A DNA stretch of 39,976 bases, from assembly GCA_005881595.1 (NCBI GenBank), contig VBBY01000021.1, positions 1 through 39,976 of the forward strand. Direction: 5' to 3'. This DNA is from Betaproteobacteria bacterium. GTDB taxonomy: Bacteria > Pseudomonadota > Gammaproteobacteria > Burkholderiales > SG8-39. The notes below the pieces were generated by a model, which had not been told where the DNA came from, made no database searches, and saw only the letters and a program-made list of their open reading frames with translations. Positions 15,952-25,679 of the stretch are shown piece by piece (position 1 is the stretch's first letter; every line of letters begins with the position of its first letter). A program made the position numbers and the translations under genes.

Positions 15952-17259
15952 ATGACCAGACCGGTCCTCGAATACCAGAGCGGCTTCGGCAACGTTCATG
16001 GCACCGAGGCGACGCCGGGCGCCCTCCCGGTCGGGCAGAACGCGCCTCAGAAGCCGCCCAAGGGCTTGTATGCCGAGGTGATTTCCGGAACTTCGTTCAC
16101 CGCGCCGCGCGCCGAGAATCTCTCGGCCTGGCTCTACCGGCTGCGTCCTTCGGCGCTGCACGCACCGTTCCGTCGCGTCGACGACCGGGCGATCCGCTCG
16201 GGGCCGTTCGATGAAGCCGAGACGCCGCCCAACCGGCTGCGCTGGAATCCGTTGCCGATTCCCAACGCTCCGGCCGATTTCCTGGACGGATTGATAACTC
16301 TTGCCGGCAGCGGCGAGCCGGCCGCGCAGGCTGGTGTTGCGGTGCACATGTATCGCGCCAACCGCTCGATGAGCGCCCGCTACTTCGTCGACTCCGACGG
16401 CGAGCTGATGTTCGTCCCGCAGCTCGGCGAAATCCTGATTTTCTCCGAGCTGGGAAAAACGTGCGTCGCGCCGGGCGAGATCGGCGTCGTGCCGCGCGGC
16501 ATCAAGTTCAAGGTCGAGCTGCTCGAGAAGCAGGCTCGAGGCTATCTCTGCGAGAACTACGGCGCGCCGTTCCGCCTGCCCGAGCTGGGGCTGATCGGCG
16601 CGCAGGGGCTCGCGCAGGCGCGCGACTTCCTCGCGCCGGTGGCGGCGTTCGAGGACCAGGACGCGAAGTGCGAGGTGATCAACAAGTTCATGGGCGGGCT
16701 GTGGTCCGCCGAATGGAGCCGCTCGCCGCTCGACGTGGTGGCGTGGCACGGCCGCTACGCGCCGTACAAGTACGATCTCGCGCGCTTCATGACGATCAAC
16801 ACGGTGAGCTTCGATCACGCCGACCCGTCGATCTTCACTGTCCTGACCTCGCCTTCCGGGCAACCGGGCATCGCCAACGTCGACTTCGTCATCTTCCCGC
16901 CGCGCTGGCAGGTGGCCGAGCACACTTTCCGCCCGCCGTGGTTCCACAGGAACGTGATGAGCGAGCTGATGGGCCTCGTGCACGGCGTCTACGACGCGAA
17001 GGCGAGCGGCTTTCTGCCCGGCGGCGTCTCGATCCACAACTGCATGGCGGCGCACGGGCCGGACCGCGCGACCTTCGACAAGGCCTCGGCGGCCGAGCTC
17101 AAGCCGCAGAAGATCGAGAACACCCTCGCCTTCATGTGGGAGTCGCGCTGGGTGTGGCGGCCCACCAGCCTCGCGCTGAGCGCCCCCGAGCTGCAGAAAG
17201 ACTACGACAGCGTCTGGGACGGATTCAAAAAGGGGACAGACCCCATTTCTTCCAAATGA
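15952..17259 (+). CDS. hmgA: Homogentisate 1,2-dioxygenase
   Basis: The 435-residue protein matches the HmgA family along its length: [21 protein letters not shown] at the N-terminus, the cupin core, [22 protein letters not shown] and [12 protein letters not shown], which contain the His/Glu ligands of the active-site iron. It opens the homogentisate ring to maleylacetoacetate in tyrosine and phenylalanine breakdown. The next gene is fahA; a maleylacetoacetate isomerase gene, often between or beside them, is not in this window. The last residues ([10 protein letters not shown]) do not look native: they are encoded by the inverted arm of a hairpin repeat (17227-17249), so the original C-terminus seems to have been replaced. 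The stop overlaps the fahA ATG. Confidence 0.95.
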   Translation: MTRPVLEYQSGFGNVHGTEATPGALPVGQNAPQKPPKGLYAEVISGTSFTAPRAENLSAWLYRLRPSALHAPFRRVDDRAIRSGPFDEAETPPNRLRWNPLPIPNAPADFLDGLITLAGSGEPAAQAGVAVHMYRANRSMSARYFVDSDGELMFVPQLGEILIFSELGKTCVAPGEIGVVPRGIKFKVELLEKQARGYLCENYGAPFRLPELGLIGAQGLAQARDFLAPVAAFEDQDAKCEVINKFMGGLWSAEWSRSPLDVVAWHGRYAPYKYDLARFMTINTVSFDHADPSIFTVLTSPSGQPGIANVDFVIFPPRWQVAEHTFRPPWFHRNVMSELMGLVHGVYDAKASGFLPGGVSIHNCMAAHGPDRATFDKASAAELKPQKIENTLAFMWESRWVWRPTSLALSAPELQKDYDSVWDGFKKGTDPISSK

Positions 17260-17284
17260 GAAAAATGGGGTCTGTCCCCATTTT
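17227..17284. repeat. Pair of inverted hairpin repeats at the hmgA/fahA junction
   Basis: Two copies face each other. The first (17227-17249) contains GGGGACAGACCCCATT; the second (17256-17284) contains its exact reverse complement. The second copy alone forms a nine-base stem (AAAATGGGG with CCCCATTTT) around TCTGT, followed by T residues. It begins at ATGAG, which carries both the stop of hmgA (17257-17259) and the start of fahA (17256-17258). The first copy encodes the C-terminal residues of hmgA. The layout, paired inverted palindromes at gene ends, resembles REP/BIME elements. Confidence 0.8.
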
Positions 17285-18536
17285 GGACGAGACGCACGAT
17301 CCCGGTTTGAAGAGCTGGGTCGAGTCGGCGAACGCGCCTGGCTGCGACTTCCCGATCCAGAACCTGCCGTTCGGCATTTTCAGGCGCAAGAATTCGAAGG
17401 AGGCGCGGCGCGCCGGCGTCGCCATCGGCGACCAGATCTTCGACCTCGCCGCGCTCGGCGTGAAGAGCGGGCCCACGCTGAACGGCCTCGCCGCGATGGG
17501 CCGCCCGGCGTGGAAAAAGCTGCGGAGGGAAATCTCAAAAGCGCTTTCCAGGCCGAGTAAGTTATTCCAAAAGCACCTGGTGCCGATGAAGCGGGCGGAG
17601 CTGTTCCTGCCGGTGGCGGTCGGCGATTACACCGACTTCTACACCTCGGTGTTCCACGCCACCAACGTCGGCCGGCTGTTCCGTCCCGATAACCCGCTGC
17701 TGCCGAACTACAAGTGGCTACCGATCGGCTACCACGGCCGCGCCTCGTCGGTGGTGGTCTCGGGCACTCCCGTGGTACGCCCCAGCGGCCAGACAAAATC
17801 TCCCGACCAGGCCAGCCCTTCCTTCGGGCCGAGCAAGCGCCTCGACTACGAGGCCGAGCTCGCCTTCGTCATCGGCCCGGGAAATGCGCTGGGGAAACCC
17901 ATTCCCCTGCAAAAGGCCCTCGACCACATCTTCGGCGTCGTGCTCCTCAACGACTGGTCGGCGCGCGACATCCAGGCCTGGGAATACCAGCCGCTCGGCC
18001 CGTTCCTCGCCAAGAGCTTCGGCACCACGATCTCGCCCTGGGTGGTGACCCTCGAAGGTCTAGCGCCGTTTCGCTGCCCGGCCTTTGCGCGCGCGGCCGG
18101 CGATCCGCAGCCCCTGCCCTACCTGTTCGACGAAGCCGACTCGCGCGCAGGCGGCTTCTCGATCGAGGTCGAGATGTATCTGCGCACCCCCAAGAGCCCC
18201 GCGCCAGTACGGCTCTCGCACGGCAACTACAACAGCTCCTACTGGACGCCGGCGCAGCTCATCGCCCACCACAGCTCGAACGGCTGCAACCTGCAGCCGG
18301 GCGACCTGGTCGGCTCGGGAACCATCTCCGGCCCGGCGCCGGACTCGGCCGGCTCGCTGCTCGAGCTCACCCAGGGCGGCAAGGCGGCGCTCGAGCTGCC
18401 GAGCGGCGAAGCCCGGACTTTCATCGAGGACGGCGACGAGGTGATCGAGCGCGCCCGCTGCGCGCGCGAAGGCCATGCGACGATCGGCTTCGGCGAGGCA
18501 GCGGGCCGCGTGCTGGCGGCAAGGGAAGAGAAATGA
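17256..18536 (+). CDS. fahA: Fumarylacetoacetase
   Basis: The 426-residue protein contains the FAH signature segments: [49 protein letters not shown] and [19 protein letters not shown], which carry the catalytic His and the metal-binding acidic residues. It splits fumarylacetoacetate to fumarate and acetoacetate, the last step after hmgA. The ATG overlaps the hmgA stop (ATGA). The first nine residues (MRKMGSVPI) come from the hairpin repeat; the family-like sequence starts directly after them with [17 protein letters not shown]. The stop overlaps the dsbB ATG inside another copy of the repeat. Confidence 0.95.
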   Translation: MRKMGSVPILDETHDPGLKSWVESANAPGCDFPIQNLPFGIFRRKNSKEARRAGVAIGDQIFDLAALGVKSGPTLNGLAAMGRPAWKKLRREISKALSRPSKLFQKHLVPMKRAELFLPVAVGDYTDFYTSVFHATNVGRLFRPDNPLLPNYKWLPIGYHGRASSVVVSGTPVVRPSGQTKSPDQASPSFGPSKRLDYEAELAFVIGPGNALGKPIPLQKALDHIFGVVLLNDWSARDIQAWEYQPLGPFLAKSFGTTISPWVVTLEGLAPFRCPAFARAAGDPQPLPYLFDEADSRAGGFSIEVEMYLRTPKSPAPVRLSHGNYNSSYWTPAQLIAHHSSNGCNLQPGDLVGSGTISGPAPDSAGSLLELTQGGKAALELPSGEARTFIEDGDEVIERARCAREGHATIGFGEAAGRVLAAREEK

Positions 18537-18562
18537 GAAAAATGGGGGCTGTCCCCTATTTT
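18533..18562 (+). repeat. Copy of the hairpin repeat at the fahA/dsbB junction
   Basis: ATGAGAAAAATGGGGGCTGT and CCCCTATTTT repeat the element seen at 17256 with few changes, and can fold with a bulge. The ATG of dsbB and TGA of fahA (18534-18536) lie at its left end. Confidence 0.75.
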
Positions 18563-19051
18563 CTCGGCGCGCTCGCCTGCGCGCTGCTCCTCGGCTTCGG
18601 CTATTACCTGCAGTACGTGCGCGGGCTGGAGCCTTGCCCGCTGTGCCTGGTGCAGCGCGGATTTTTCTACGCCGTTGGGGTCGTTTTCATCATTGCTGCC
18701 TTTCACAACCCCGCCTGGATTGGGGCAGTGCTCTACGCAACTCTGGCTTTCTTGTTTGCCGCGGGCGGCGCGGCGACGGCGTCGCGCCAGGTGTGGCTGC
18801 AGCACCTGCCGCCCGACAAGGTGCCGCAGTGCGGGCCGGACCTGTTCTTCATGCTGGAGAACTTCCCGCTCGCGCAGGCGCTGAAGAAGCTCGTCGCAGG
18901 CAGCGGCGAGTGCGCGGCGGTGGACTGGACCTTCCTCGGCCTGTCGATCGCCGAGTGGTCGCTCGCCTGGTTCGTGGTCCTCGGCTGCTACGCCCTGTGG
19001 CTCGCGGTGCGCGCGATCAGGTCCAGGACCTCGATGTTTCTCGGCGCCTGA
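18533..19051 (+). CDS. dsbB: Disulfide bond formation protein B
   Basis: The 172-residue inner-membrane protein has four hydrophobic segments and both periplasmic cysteine pairs: CPLC (Cys35, Cys38) after the first segment and Cys100/Cys127 in the loop PQCGPDLFFMLENFPLA...GECAAVDW. It reoxidises DsbA and passes electrons to quinone. The first ten residues ([10 protein letters not shown]) are encoded by the hairpin repeat; family-like sequence begins at LGALACALLLGF. The ATG overlaps the fahA stop. The 3' end overlaps the 3' end of the opposite-strand methyltransferase gene by 64 bases (18988-19051), so both C-termini share DNA. Confidence 0.92.
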   Translation: MRKMGAVPYFLGALACALLLGFGYYLQYVRGLEPCPLCLVQRGFFYAVGVVFIIAAFHNPAWIGAVLYATLAFLFAAGGAATASRQVWLQHLPPDKVPQCGPDLFFMLENFPLAQALKKLVAGSGECAAVDWTFLGLSIAEWSLAWFVVLGCYALWLAVRAIRSRTSMFLGA

Positions 19052-19749
19052 CGGAAGACTTCTCCGATCAGGAGCAAGGCAGGCCCGCCCGCGCAACGCG
19101 CGGCAAGCTCGGGCAGCTCGCCGAGCTTGCCTGCGAAAAACCTCTGCTCCGGAGACGAAACGTTTTCGGCGACGGCCACCGGCATGTCGCGCGGCATGCC
19201 GCGGGCGAGCAATTCATTCCTGATGGGCACGGCATCCCCGGCGGCCATGTAGAGCACCGCGGTGTCAGCGGCGCGCACCGCATCGACCCAGCCGGAGGGC
19301 GCCTCGTCCTCGCCGACTCGCGGCGTCGCGAACACCACGCTGCGCGAAATACCGCGGCGAGTAAGAGAGACCTTCGCTTCCGCGCTGGCGGCGAGCGCGG
19401 CCGTGACGCCCGGGACGATCTCCACCGGGATTCGATTCGCGATCAGGAAGCTGATCTCCTCATGGGCGCGGCCGAAGAGCATCGGGTCGCCGCCCTTGAG
19501 CCGCACCACCACGCGGTAGCGATGGGCGGCGTCGGCGAGCCGCTTGTTGATGAAGCGCTGCGCGGTCGAGTGGCGGCCGCAGCGTTTGCCGACCGCGACT
19601 TTTTCTCCCTTGACGAGAGAAAGGATCCCCTCGGGAACCAGGGCGTCGTGGAAGACGATATCGGCCTCGCCGAGCAGCCGGGCCGCGCGCACGGTGAGGA
19701 GGTCGGGTGCACCCGGCCCGGCGCCGACGAGATGGACAGTTCCGTTCAC
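18988..19749 (-). CDS. cobA: Uroporphyrinogen-III C-methyltransferase (SUMT)
   Basis: The 253-residue protein shows the methyltransferase signature: VHLVGAGPGAPDLLTVRAAR near the N-terminus, DALVP, VVVRLKGGDPMLFGRAHEE, and VEIVPGVTAALAASAEAKVSLTRR. It makes precorrin-2 from uroporphyrinogen III with S-adenosylmethionine, for siroheme and possibly cobalamin. The CysG oxidase/ferrochelatase domain is absent, so another enzyme must finish siroheme. Its ATG overlaps the stop of the DUF934 gene by four bases. The context, directly after the siroheme-dependent sulfite reductase, points to siroheme supply for sulfur assimilation. Confidence 0.93.
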   Translation of the reverse strand: MNGTVHLVGAGPGAPDLLTVRAARLLGEADIVFHDALVPEGILSLVKGEKVAVGKRCGRHSTAQRFINKRLADAAHRYRVVVRLKGGDPMLFGRAHEEISFLIANRIPVEIVPGVTAALAASAEAKVSLTRRGISRSVVFATPRVGEDEAPSGWVDAVRAADTAVLYMAAGDAVPIRNELLARGMPRDMPVAVAENVSSPEQRFFAGKLGELPELAARCAGGPALLLIGEVFRQAPRNIEVLDLIARTASHRA

Positions 19750-20147
19750 CCTCGCCTGCGGAAGAGCGGCAGGGGCCGCTTGACCGACGCCTGGTAGGAC
19801 TCGCTGAAGTCGTTGAACGCGGCGAGCGCTTCTTCGGCGTCCTCGCCGTCGCGCAGCAGGAAAGCGTCGAAGCCGCAGCTCTCCAGGTAGAAGAGGTGGT
19901 CGCGCCCGACCTGGCCGACGGCGCGCAGCTCGCCCCGGTAGCCGTAGCGCTCGCGCAGCAGCCGCGCGATCGAGAAGCCGCGGCCGTCGCCGAACTTGGG
20001 GAAGTTCACTTCGACGCGCGCGACGCGGCCGAGCCGGTCCGCGACCGACGCCGGATCGTCTGTCGGCTCCAAGCGCAGCACCTCGCCCTGCTCAGGCGAG
20101 GGCGCGCTCTCGCTCGCGATCCGACGCCCTCTGATGAGCGTTGCCAT
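19746..20147 (-). CDS. DUF934 protein associated with sulfite reduction
   Basis: The 133-residue protein (MATLIRGRRIASES, VARVEVNFPKFGDGRGFSIARLLRERYGY, RDHLFYLESCGFDAFLLRDGED) belongs to the DUF934 family, which is nearly always found beside sulfite reductase genes and is described as an oxidoreductase-related accessory. Its activity is not established. The first 56 bases overlap the 3' end of the sulfite reductase gene in another frame; the N-terminal sequence fits the family, so the overlap is probably real. It overlaps the downstream cobA by four bases. Confidence 0.87.
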   Translation of the reverse strand: MATLIRGRRIASESAPSPEQGEVLRLEPTDDPASVADRLGRVARVEVNFPKFGDGRGFSIARLLRERYGYRGELRAVGQVGRDHLFYLESCGFDAFLLRDGEDAEEALAAFNDFSESYQASVKRPLPLFRRRG

Positions 20148-21774
20148 AAACGCGTTCCTTGAAAGGTTCGATGCCGATGCGCTGCACCACGTCGACGAAG
20201 CGCTCGGCTTCGCTGTCGCGCTGCTCGAGGTAGGTCTCGATGAGGCGCTCGATCACGTCAGGGATGTCAGCACGGGCGAACGACGGCCCTATGACCTTCC
20301 CCAGAGCACCGGGGGCTTGATTCCCTCCGATCTCGACCTGGTACCACTCCTCGCCGTTCTTGTCGACGCCGAGGATGCCGACGTGCCCGACGTGATGGTG
20401 GCCGCAGGCGTTCATGCAGCCCGAGATGTTCAGGTCGAGCTCGCCGATCTCGTGCAGGTAGTCGAGGTCGTCGAACCTCTCCTGGATCGCCTGCGCGACC
20501 GGGATCGACTTGGCATTGGCGAGGGCGCAGAAATCGCCGCCGGGGCAGCAGATGATGTTGGTGAGCAGGCCGACGTTCGGCGTCGCGAGGCCGAGCGCGC
20601 GCGCTTCGCGCCACAGCGCCGCCAGATCGCGCGAGCGCACGTCGGCGAGGATCAGGTTCTGCTCGTGCGAGACGCGCAGCTCGCCGAACGAGTAGCGGTC
20701 GGCGAGGCCGGCGATGGCGTCCATCTGGTCGGCGGTCACGTCGCCTGGCGGCACGCCGGTTTTCTTGAGCGACAGCGTCACCGCCGCGTAGCCCGGCACT
20801 TTGTGCGGGTGCACGTTGCGTTTGACCCACGCATCGAAACCGGGAAGCGGTGGCAAAACGGCGTCTGATTCCAATTTTTCGTATTTCGGGCGAGTGAACC
20901 GTTTTTCGACCCGCTCGATCTCCTCGGGAATCAGCGTCGAAGGGCCGTCCTTCAGGTGCGCCCACTCGGCCTCGATCTCCTCGCGGAACTTGTCGGGGCC
21001 GCGCTCCTTCACCAGGATCTTGATGCGCGCCTTGTTGAGGTTGTCGCGCCGCCCGTAGCGGTTGTAGACGCGCAGGATCGCCTCGAGGTAGGTGAGCAGG
21101 TGCCGCCACGGCAGGAACTCGCGCATCACGTGGCCGATCATCGGCGTGCGCCCGAGCCCGCCGCCGACCAGGACCTTGAATCCGATTTCGCCTTCCGGGT
21201 TTTTCAAGGCATGTAAACCAATATCATGCACCGCGACTGCGGCTCGATCCCCGATAGACCCGTTCACGGCGATCTTGAACTTGCGCGGCAGGTAGCTGAA
21301 CTCGGGGTTGAACGTCGACCACTGCCGGATGATCTCGCACCACACGAACGAGTCGACGATCTCGTCGCTCGCCACGCCCGCGAAGTGGTCGGTGGTGATG
21401 TTGCGGATGCAGTTGCCGGAGGTCTGGATGGCGTGCATCTGCACGCTCGCGAGCTCGGCGAGGATATCGGGGACCTGCTCCAGGCGCGGCCAGTTGAGCT
21501 GCAGGTTCTGGCGCGTCGAGAAGTGCCCGTAGGCGCGGTCGTACCTGCGCGAGATGTCGGCGAGCTTGCGCAGCTGCCGCGTCGAGAGCAGCCCGTAGGG
21601 GATCGCGATGCGCAGCATCGGCGCGTAGCGCTGGATGTACAGGCCGTTGCGCAGCCGCAGCGCGCGGAAATCGTCCTCGCTCAGCTTGCCGGCGAGGAAG
21701 CGCCGCGTCTGGTCGCGGAACTGCTTCACGCGCTCGTCTACGATGCGCTGATCGATAGGGTCGTAGAGGTACAT
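20092..21774 (-). CDS. cysI: Sulfite (or nitrite) reductase hemoprotein, CysI-like
   Basis: The 560-residue protein has the duplicated ferredoxin-reductase-like fold of siroheme enzymes: RYDRAYGHFSTRQNLQLNW, the GNCIRNITTD region, and the 4Fe-4S/siroheme cysteines in CCPGGDFCALANAKS and ISGCMNACGHHHVGHVGILG. It should reduce sulfite to sulfide with six electrons. DUF934, the SUMT gene and a divergent cysB make sulfite a better substrate than nitrite. Betaproteobacterial operons of this kind often continue with cysH and cysDN; here cobA follows DUF934 directly, so those genes must lie elsewhere or be missing. Confidence 0.9.
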   Translation of the reverse strand: MYLYDPIDQRIVDERVKQFRDQTRRFLAGKLSEDDFRALRLRNGLYIQRYAPMLRIAIPYGLLSTRQLRKLADISRRYDRAYGHFSTRQNLQLNWPRLEQVPDILAELASVQMHAIQTSGNCIRNITTDHFAGVASDEIVDSFVWCEIIRQWSTFNPEFSYLPRKFKIAVNGSIGDRAAVAVHDIGLHALKNPEGEIGFKVLVGGGLGRTPMIGHVMREFLPWRHLLTYLEAILRVYNRYGRRDNLNKARIKILVKERGPDKFREEIEAEWAHLKDGPSTLIPEEIERVEKRFTRPKYEKLESDAVLPPLPGFDAWVKRNVHPHKVPGYAAVTLSLKKTGVPPGDVTADQMDAIAGLADRYSFGELRVSHEQNLILADVRSRDLAALWREARALGLATPNVGLLTNIICCPGGDFCALANAKSIPVAQAIQERFDDLDYLHEIGELDLNISGCMNACGHHHVGHVGILGVDKNGEEWYQVEIGGNQAPGALGKVIGPSFARADIPDVIERLIETYLEQRDSEAERFVDVVQRIGIEPFKERVYGNAHQRASDRERERALA

Positions 21775-21860
21775 GCCGGGGCTTTCCCTGGGGCCATGCT
21801 AAAAGCCCGGCTTATTCTTTCAAAAGACTAATGTGTTAGGATGTTATGCGTATATAGCAT
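21775..21860. promoter_or_regulatory. Divergent control region between cysI and cysB
   Basis: This 86-base region must hold both promoters. It has an AT-rich stretch from about 21804 with CTAATGTGTTAGGATG and, partly over the cysB start, the interrupted dyad TATGC..GCATA. CysB-type regulators bind degenerate AT-rich sites in such positions, so autoregulation and control of cysI are likely. No site can be assigned with certainty. Confidence 0.5.
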
Positions 21861-22805
21861 ATGAAGCTCCAGCAGCTGCGCTGCCTGACGGAAGTCGCCC
21901 GCCGCGGCCTGAACGTCTCCGAGGCGGCCGAGGCGCTGCATACCTCCCAGCCCGGAGTGTCCAAGCAGATCAAGGCCTTGGAGGACGAGCTGGGGATCCA
22001 GGTGTTCGTGCGCCACGGCAAGCGCCTGGTCGCGGTCACCGAGCCGGGGAAGGCGGTGGTGGTAATTGCCGAGCGCATCCTGTCGGAGGCGCAGAACCTG
22101 CGGCGCGCCGGCGAGGAGTTTGCCAACGACAAGCTCGGCACGCTGACCATCGCCGCCACCCATACCCAGGCGCGCTACGCGCTGCCCAACGCCGTGACCG
22201 CGTTCAAGCGGCGCTACCCGAACGTAAAGCTGGTCATTCACCAGGGCAACCCGACGCAGATCTGCGAGCAGGTGCTGGCGGGCGAGGCGGACTTCTGCGT
22301 GGCAACCGAGATGATCGCGCTCTACTCGGACATCGTCTCGATGCCGGTCTACCAGTGGAACCGCTGCGTGGTGGTGCCGCCGAAGCACCCGCTGCTCAAG
22401 GCCGGACCGCTCACGCTGGAGAAGCTGGCGCAGTACCCGATCGTCACTTACGACTTCGCTTTCGCCAACCGCTCGCTGGTGCAGAAAGCCTTCGAGGCGA
22501 AGGGGCTGAATCCGAACGTGGTGCTCACGGCGCTGGACGCCGATGTCATCAAGACCTACGTCGAGCTGGGCCTGGGAATCGGCATCCTCGCCAAGATGGC
22601 GTTCAACCCCGCGCGCGACCGCACGCTGCGCGCCATCGACGCGAGCCACCTGTTCGAGTCGAGCACCACGCGCCTGGGAATCAAGCGCGGCGCCTACCTG
22701 CGCCGCTACGCCTACGAGTTCATCGAGCTGTTCGCCCCCCACCTGCCGCGCAACATCGTCGAGCCGGCGGTCATGGGGGAAGAGGGCTCGCGCTACGAGC
22801 TCTGA
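21861..22805 (+). CDS. cysB: LysR-type regulator of sulfur assimilation
   Basis: The 314-residue protein has an N-terminal winged helix-turn-helix ([41 protein letters not shown] begins it) and an effector domain with the CysB-specific [14 protein letters not shown] and [19 protein letters not shown] segments, which bind sulfate, O-acetylserine or N-acetylserine in the family. It is divergent from the sulfite reductase operon, as expected of its activator. Its 3' end overlaps the converging fadD gene by 13 bases. Confidence 0.93.
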   Translation: MKLQQLRCLTEVARRGLNVSEAAEALHTSQPGVSKQIKALEDELGIQVFVRHGKRLVAVTEPGKAVVVIAERILSEAQNLRRAGEEFANDKLGTLTIAATHTQARYALPNAVTAFKRRYPNVKLVIHQGNPTQICEQVLAGEADFCVATEMIALYSDIVSMPVYQWNRCVVVPPKHPLLKAGPLTLEKLAQYPIVTYDFAFANRSLVQKAFEAKGLNPNVVLTALDADVIKTYVELGLGIGILAKMAFNPARDRTLRAIDASHLFESSTTRLGIKRGAYLRRYAYEFIELFAPHLPRNIVEPAVMGEEGSRYEL

Positions 22806-24472
22806 AAGGCGGCCTTTTTCTCGTCGCGCAGCGCGCGGCGCAGGATCTTGCCGACGTTGGTCTTGGGCAGCTCGGCGCGGAACTCGACGTACTTCGGCCG
22901 CTTGTAGCCGGTGAGCTCCTTCCTGCAGTGCTCGAGCACGTCCTGCTCGGTGAGCTGCGGGTCCTTCTTCACGACGAACACCTTGGGGACTTCGCCCGAA
23001 TGCTCGTCGGGGACCCCGATCACGGCGCACTCGAGGACCCCGGGAAGCATGGCGACCACCTGCTCGATCTCGTTCGGGAACACCTTGAAGCCCGACACCA
23101 CGATCATGTCCTTCTTGCGGTCGACGACGCGGATGAAGCCTTTCTCGTCCATGACGCCGATGTCGCCGGTATGGAGGAACCCGTCCTTGCCGAGCACTTC
23201 CGCGGTCTCGGCCGGGCGCTGCCAGTAGCCGGCCATCACCTGCGGCCCGCGAATGCAGATCTCGCCGGCCTGGCCGAGCGGCAGGTCGCGGTTGTCGTCG
23301 TCGCGCAGCACCACCTCGGTCGAAGGCATCGGCACGCCGATCGCGCCGGTGAACGTGGTGACGTTGAGCGGGTTGGCGGTCGCCGACGGCGCGGTCTCGG
23401 TGAGGCCGTAGCCTTCGATGATCGGCGAGCCGGTCACCTGCTTCCAGCGCTCCGCCACCGCCTTTTGCACCGCCATGCCGCCGCCAACCGCGAGCCTAAG
23501 GGCGGAGAAATCCAGCCGGGCGAAGTCCGGATGATTGAGAAGGGCGTTGAACAGCGTGTTGACGCCCGAGATCATGCTGTACCTGTGCTTGGCGAGCTCC
23601 TTGACGAAGCCGGGGATGTCTCGCGGGTTGGTGATCAGCACGTTCTCGCCGCCGACCACCATCATCACCAGGCAATTCACCGTCAGCGAGAAGATGTGGT
23701 AGAGCGGCAGCGCGGTGATGATCACCGCGCGCTCCTCGCCCATCAGCGGGGAGAGCCACGCCTTGTACTGCAGCAGCGCCGCGATCACGTTGCGATGGAG
23801 CAGCATCGCGCCCTTCGAGACGCCGGTGGTGCCGCCGGTGTACTGCAGGAACGCAATATCGTCGTGGCCAAGGGCGGGCGTATCGAGCGGTTTGTCCCTG
23901 CCTTCATTCAAGGCATTTTTGAAGGAAATGGCGCCCGGCAGCTCGTACGCGGGAACCATCTTCTTCAGCTTGCGGACCACCAGGTTGACGAGCAGGCCCT
24001 TCAGCCCCAGCAGCTCGCCGAGCGAGGTCACCACGATGTGCCGGATCGGCGTGCGCGCCAGTACCTCCTGCAGCACGTGGGCGAAGTTCTCGAGGATCAC
24101 GATCGCCTCGGCGCCCGAATCCCTGAGCTGATACTCGAGCTCGCGCGCGGTGTACAGGGGATTGACGTTCACCACCGTATCGCCGGCGCGCAGCACGCCG
24201 AACATGGCGACCGGGTACTGCAGGCAGTTCGGCATCATCAGCGCGACGCGCGCCCCTCTGGGGAGGCCGCGCGCCTGCAGCCAGGCGCCGAAATCGCGCG
24301 ACATCCTGTCGAGCTCGGCGAAGCGAATCGTGCGGCCCATGTTGTTGAACGCCGGGCGCTCGCCGTACTTGCCGACGCTGGTCTCGAACAGCTCGACCAG
24401 CGACTTGTATTCGTCCGGGTTGATGTCCGCGGGAACGCCGGGGGGATAGCTCTTCAGCCAGATGCGTTCCAT
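22793..24472 (-). CDS. fadD: Long-chain fatty acid--CoA ligase
   Basis: The 559-residue AMP-forming ligase has [20 protein letters not shown] (phosphate-binding motif, about residue 215), [45 protein letters not shown] (split into two characteristic stretches) and the C-terminal catalytic lysine region [15 protein letters not shown]. The N-terminal [19 protein letters not shown] is typical of proteobacterial FadD. It activates long-chain fatty acids to acyl-CoA via an acyl-adenylate. It is the last gene of a minus-strand group with an enoyl-CoA hydratase and an MFS transporter; eight bases separate it from the MFS gene. Confidence 0.92.
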   Translation of the reverse strand: MERIWLKSYPPGVPADINPDEYKSLVELFETSVGKYGERPAFNNMGRTIRFAELDRMSRDFGAWLQARGLPRGARVALMMPNCLQYPVAMFGVLRAGDTVVNVNPLYTARELEYQLRDSGAEAIVILENFAHVLQEVLARTPIRHIVVTSLGELLGLKGLLVNLVVRKLKKMVPAYELPGAISFKNALNEGRDKPLDTPALGHDDIAFLQYTGGTTGVSKGAMLLHRNVIAALLQYKAWLSPLMGEERAVIITALPLYHIFSLTVNCLVMMVVGGENVLITNPRDIPGFVKELAKHRYSMISGVNTLFNALLNHPDFARLDFSALRLAVGGGMAVQKAVAERWKQVTGSPIIEGYGLTETAPSATANPLNVTTFTGAIGVPMPSTEVVLRDDDNRDLPLGQAGEICIRGPQVMAGYWQRPAETAEVLGKDGFLHTGDIGVMDEKGFIRVVDRKKDMIVVSGFKVFPNEIEQVVAMLPGVLECAVIGVPDEHSGEVPKVFVVKKDPQLTEQDVLEHCRKELTGYKRPKYVEFRAELPKTNVGKILRRALRDEKKAAFQSS

Positions 24473-24480
24473 GTCTTCTC

Positions 24481-25656
24481 CTACAGGCGCGCGCTGCCGA
24501 TTCTAGCCGAGCGCGCAACGAGGGGTGCGGCCAGGCAGCCGGCGCCGATCGCCGCATAGGCGATTGCCCAGGAAGCGAGCTTGCCGGCGCCGCCGGCGAC
24601 GTCGAGCGCTGCGCCGAAGACCACCGGACCGAGCATGCCGCCGGCGAACCCGGCGAGCGAGTACAACCCCATCGCCGCGCCGCGCAGCTCGGCCGGCGCG
24701 GCCGCCACCAGGCCTGCGGTCAGCGTCGCCGATTCGGCCATCACCAGCATCGAGTAAAGGACGAGAAGGCCCAGCACGATGACCCAGTGCCACGGCGCCG
24801 CGAGGCCAAGCAGGATGCCGCTCGAGCCCGAGCCTGCCATCGCGACCAGGATCCAGCGCCGCCGCCCGATGCGCAGCGCAATCTCGTTGCCGAGGATCGA
24901 AGCGGGCACGGCGACCAGATTCACCACCGCGGCGACGGTGGCAAGCTGCAACGGAAAGGTTGCAGTCGCGTGAAAGCTCGAGGAGAAGGCGAGAAATGCC
25001 ACCATCCAGGCGCGCGAGCCGAACAGCTCGAGGCAATGCGCTGCGTAGCCAAGCGTGTAGCCGGCCGACGCGCGGTTGGCCATCACGCGCCGCCAGGCAG
25101 CGAAAGGAAAGGGCGTCGTCAAGGAAAAAGATTTCTCTCCCGAAGCTTGTTTTTGCAAAGGCTCGACACAGACGAACACGAGCACGCCCGCGAGAAGCGG
25201 GCCGAGCGCAGAAAGCAGAAATGCCGTGCGCCAGCCGGCGAGCGGCGCAATCAAACCGGCCAGCGCGAGGGAAAGCGCGGTGCCGATGCCGAAGAACGAA
25301 GTGTAGAAAGCGATATAGCGGCTCTGCGCCGGGCCCGAAATTCGCTCGGAGAGTAGCCGCAGGCCGGGCATGTAGGTCGCCGCGATGCCGGCACCGAGCA
25401 GCCCCTGGCACAGCACGGCGCCCGCGAAGCCCTCGGCCATCCAGCCGAAGCCCGCGCTGCCCGCCGCGGCGAGCAGGCTGCCGGCGAGGTACACCTTGCG
25501 GGCGTCGTGCCGGTCGGTGAGCGCGGTCCAGTACGACACCGTGGCGACGTAGCCGGTGAAGAACATGCCGCCGATGACGCCGGCTTCGACGTTGGAGAGC
25601 CGCCACACATCGCGCAGCTCCGGCAGCAGCGCGGCAAAAGTCGCAAAGCCCAGCAT
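24481..25656 (-). CDS. MFS transporter with a disturbed 5' end
   Basis: The protein is a 12-segment major facilitator with [21 protein letters not shown] (loop 2-3 motif) and [20 protein letters not shown]. The first canonical start in frame is ATG 25656, giving 391 residues, but this cuts the first membrane helix: coding sequence for [16 protein letters not shown] clearly extends upstream to about 25692, with no ATG, GTG or TTG before the frame enters the repeat at 25680-25784. The original start codon thus seems to have been displaced by the repeat; an ATT codon or a truncated product are possible. Substrate unknown; neighbours suggest an aromatic or fatty acid. It is co-oriented with the enoyl-CoA hydratase and fadD. 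Confidence 0.75.
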   Translation of the reverse strand: MLGFATFAALLPELRDVWRLSNVEAGVIGGMFFTGYVATVSYWTALTDRHDARKVYLAGSLLAAAGSAGFGWMAEGFAGAVLCQGLLGAGIAATYMPGLRLLSERISGPAQSRYIAFYTSFFGIGTALSLALAGLIAPLAGWRTAFLLSALGPLLAGVLVFVCVEPLQKQASGEKSFSLTTPFPFAAWRRVMANRASAGYTLGYAAHCLELFGSRAWMVAFLAFSSSFHATATFPLQLATVAAVVNLVAVPASILGNEIALRIGRRRWILVAMAGSGSSGILLGLAAPWHWVIVLGLLVLYSMLVMAESATLTAGLVAAAPAELRGAAMGLYSLAGFAGGMLGPVVFGAALDVAGGAGKLASWAIAYAAIGAGCLAAPLVARSARIGSARL

Positions 25657-25679
25657 CGACAGGATGTGGGCCGCGAGGA

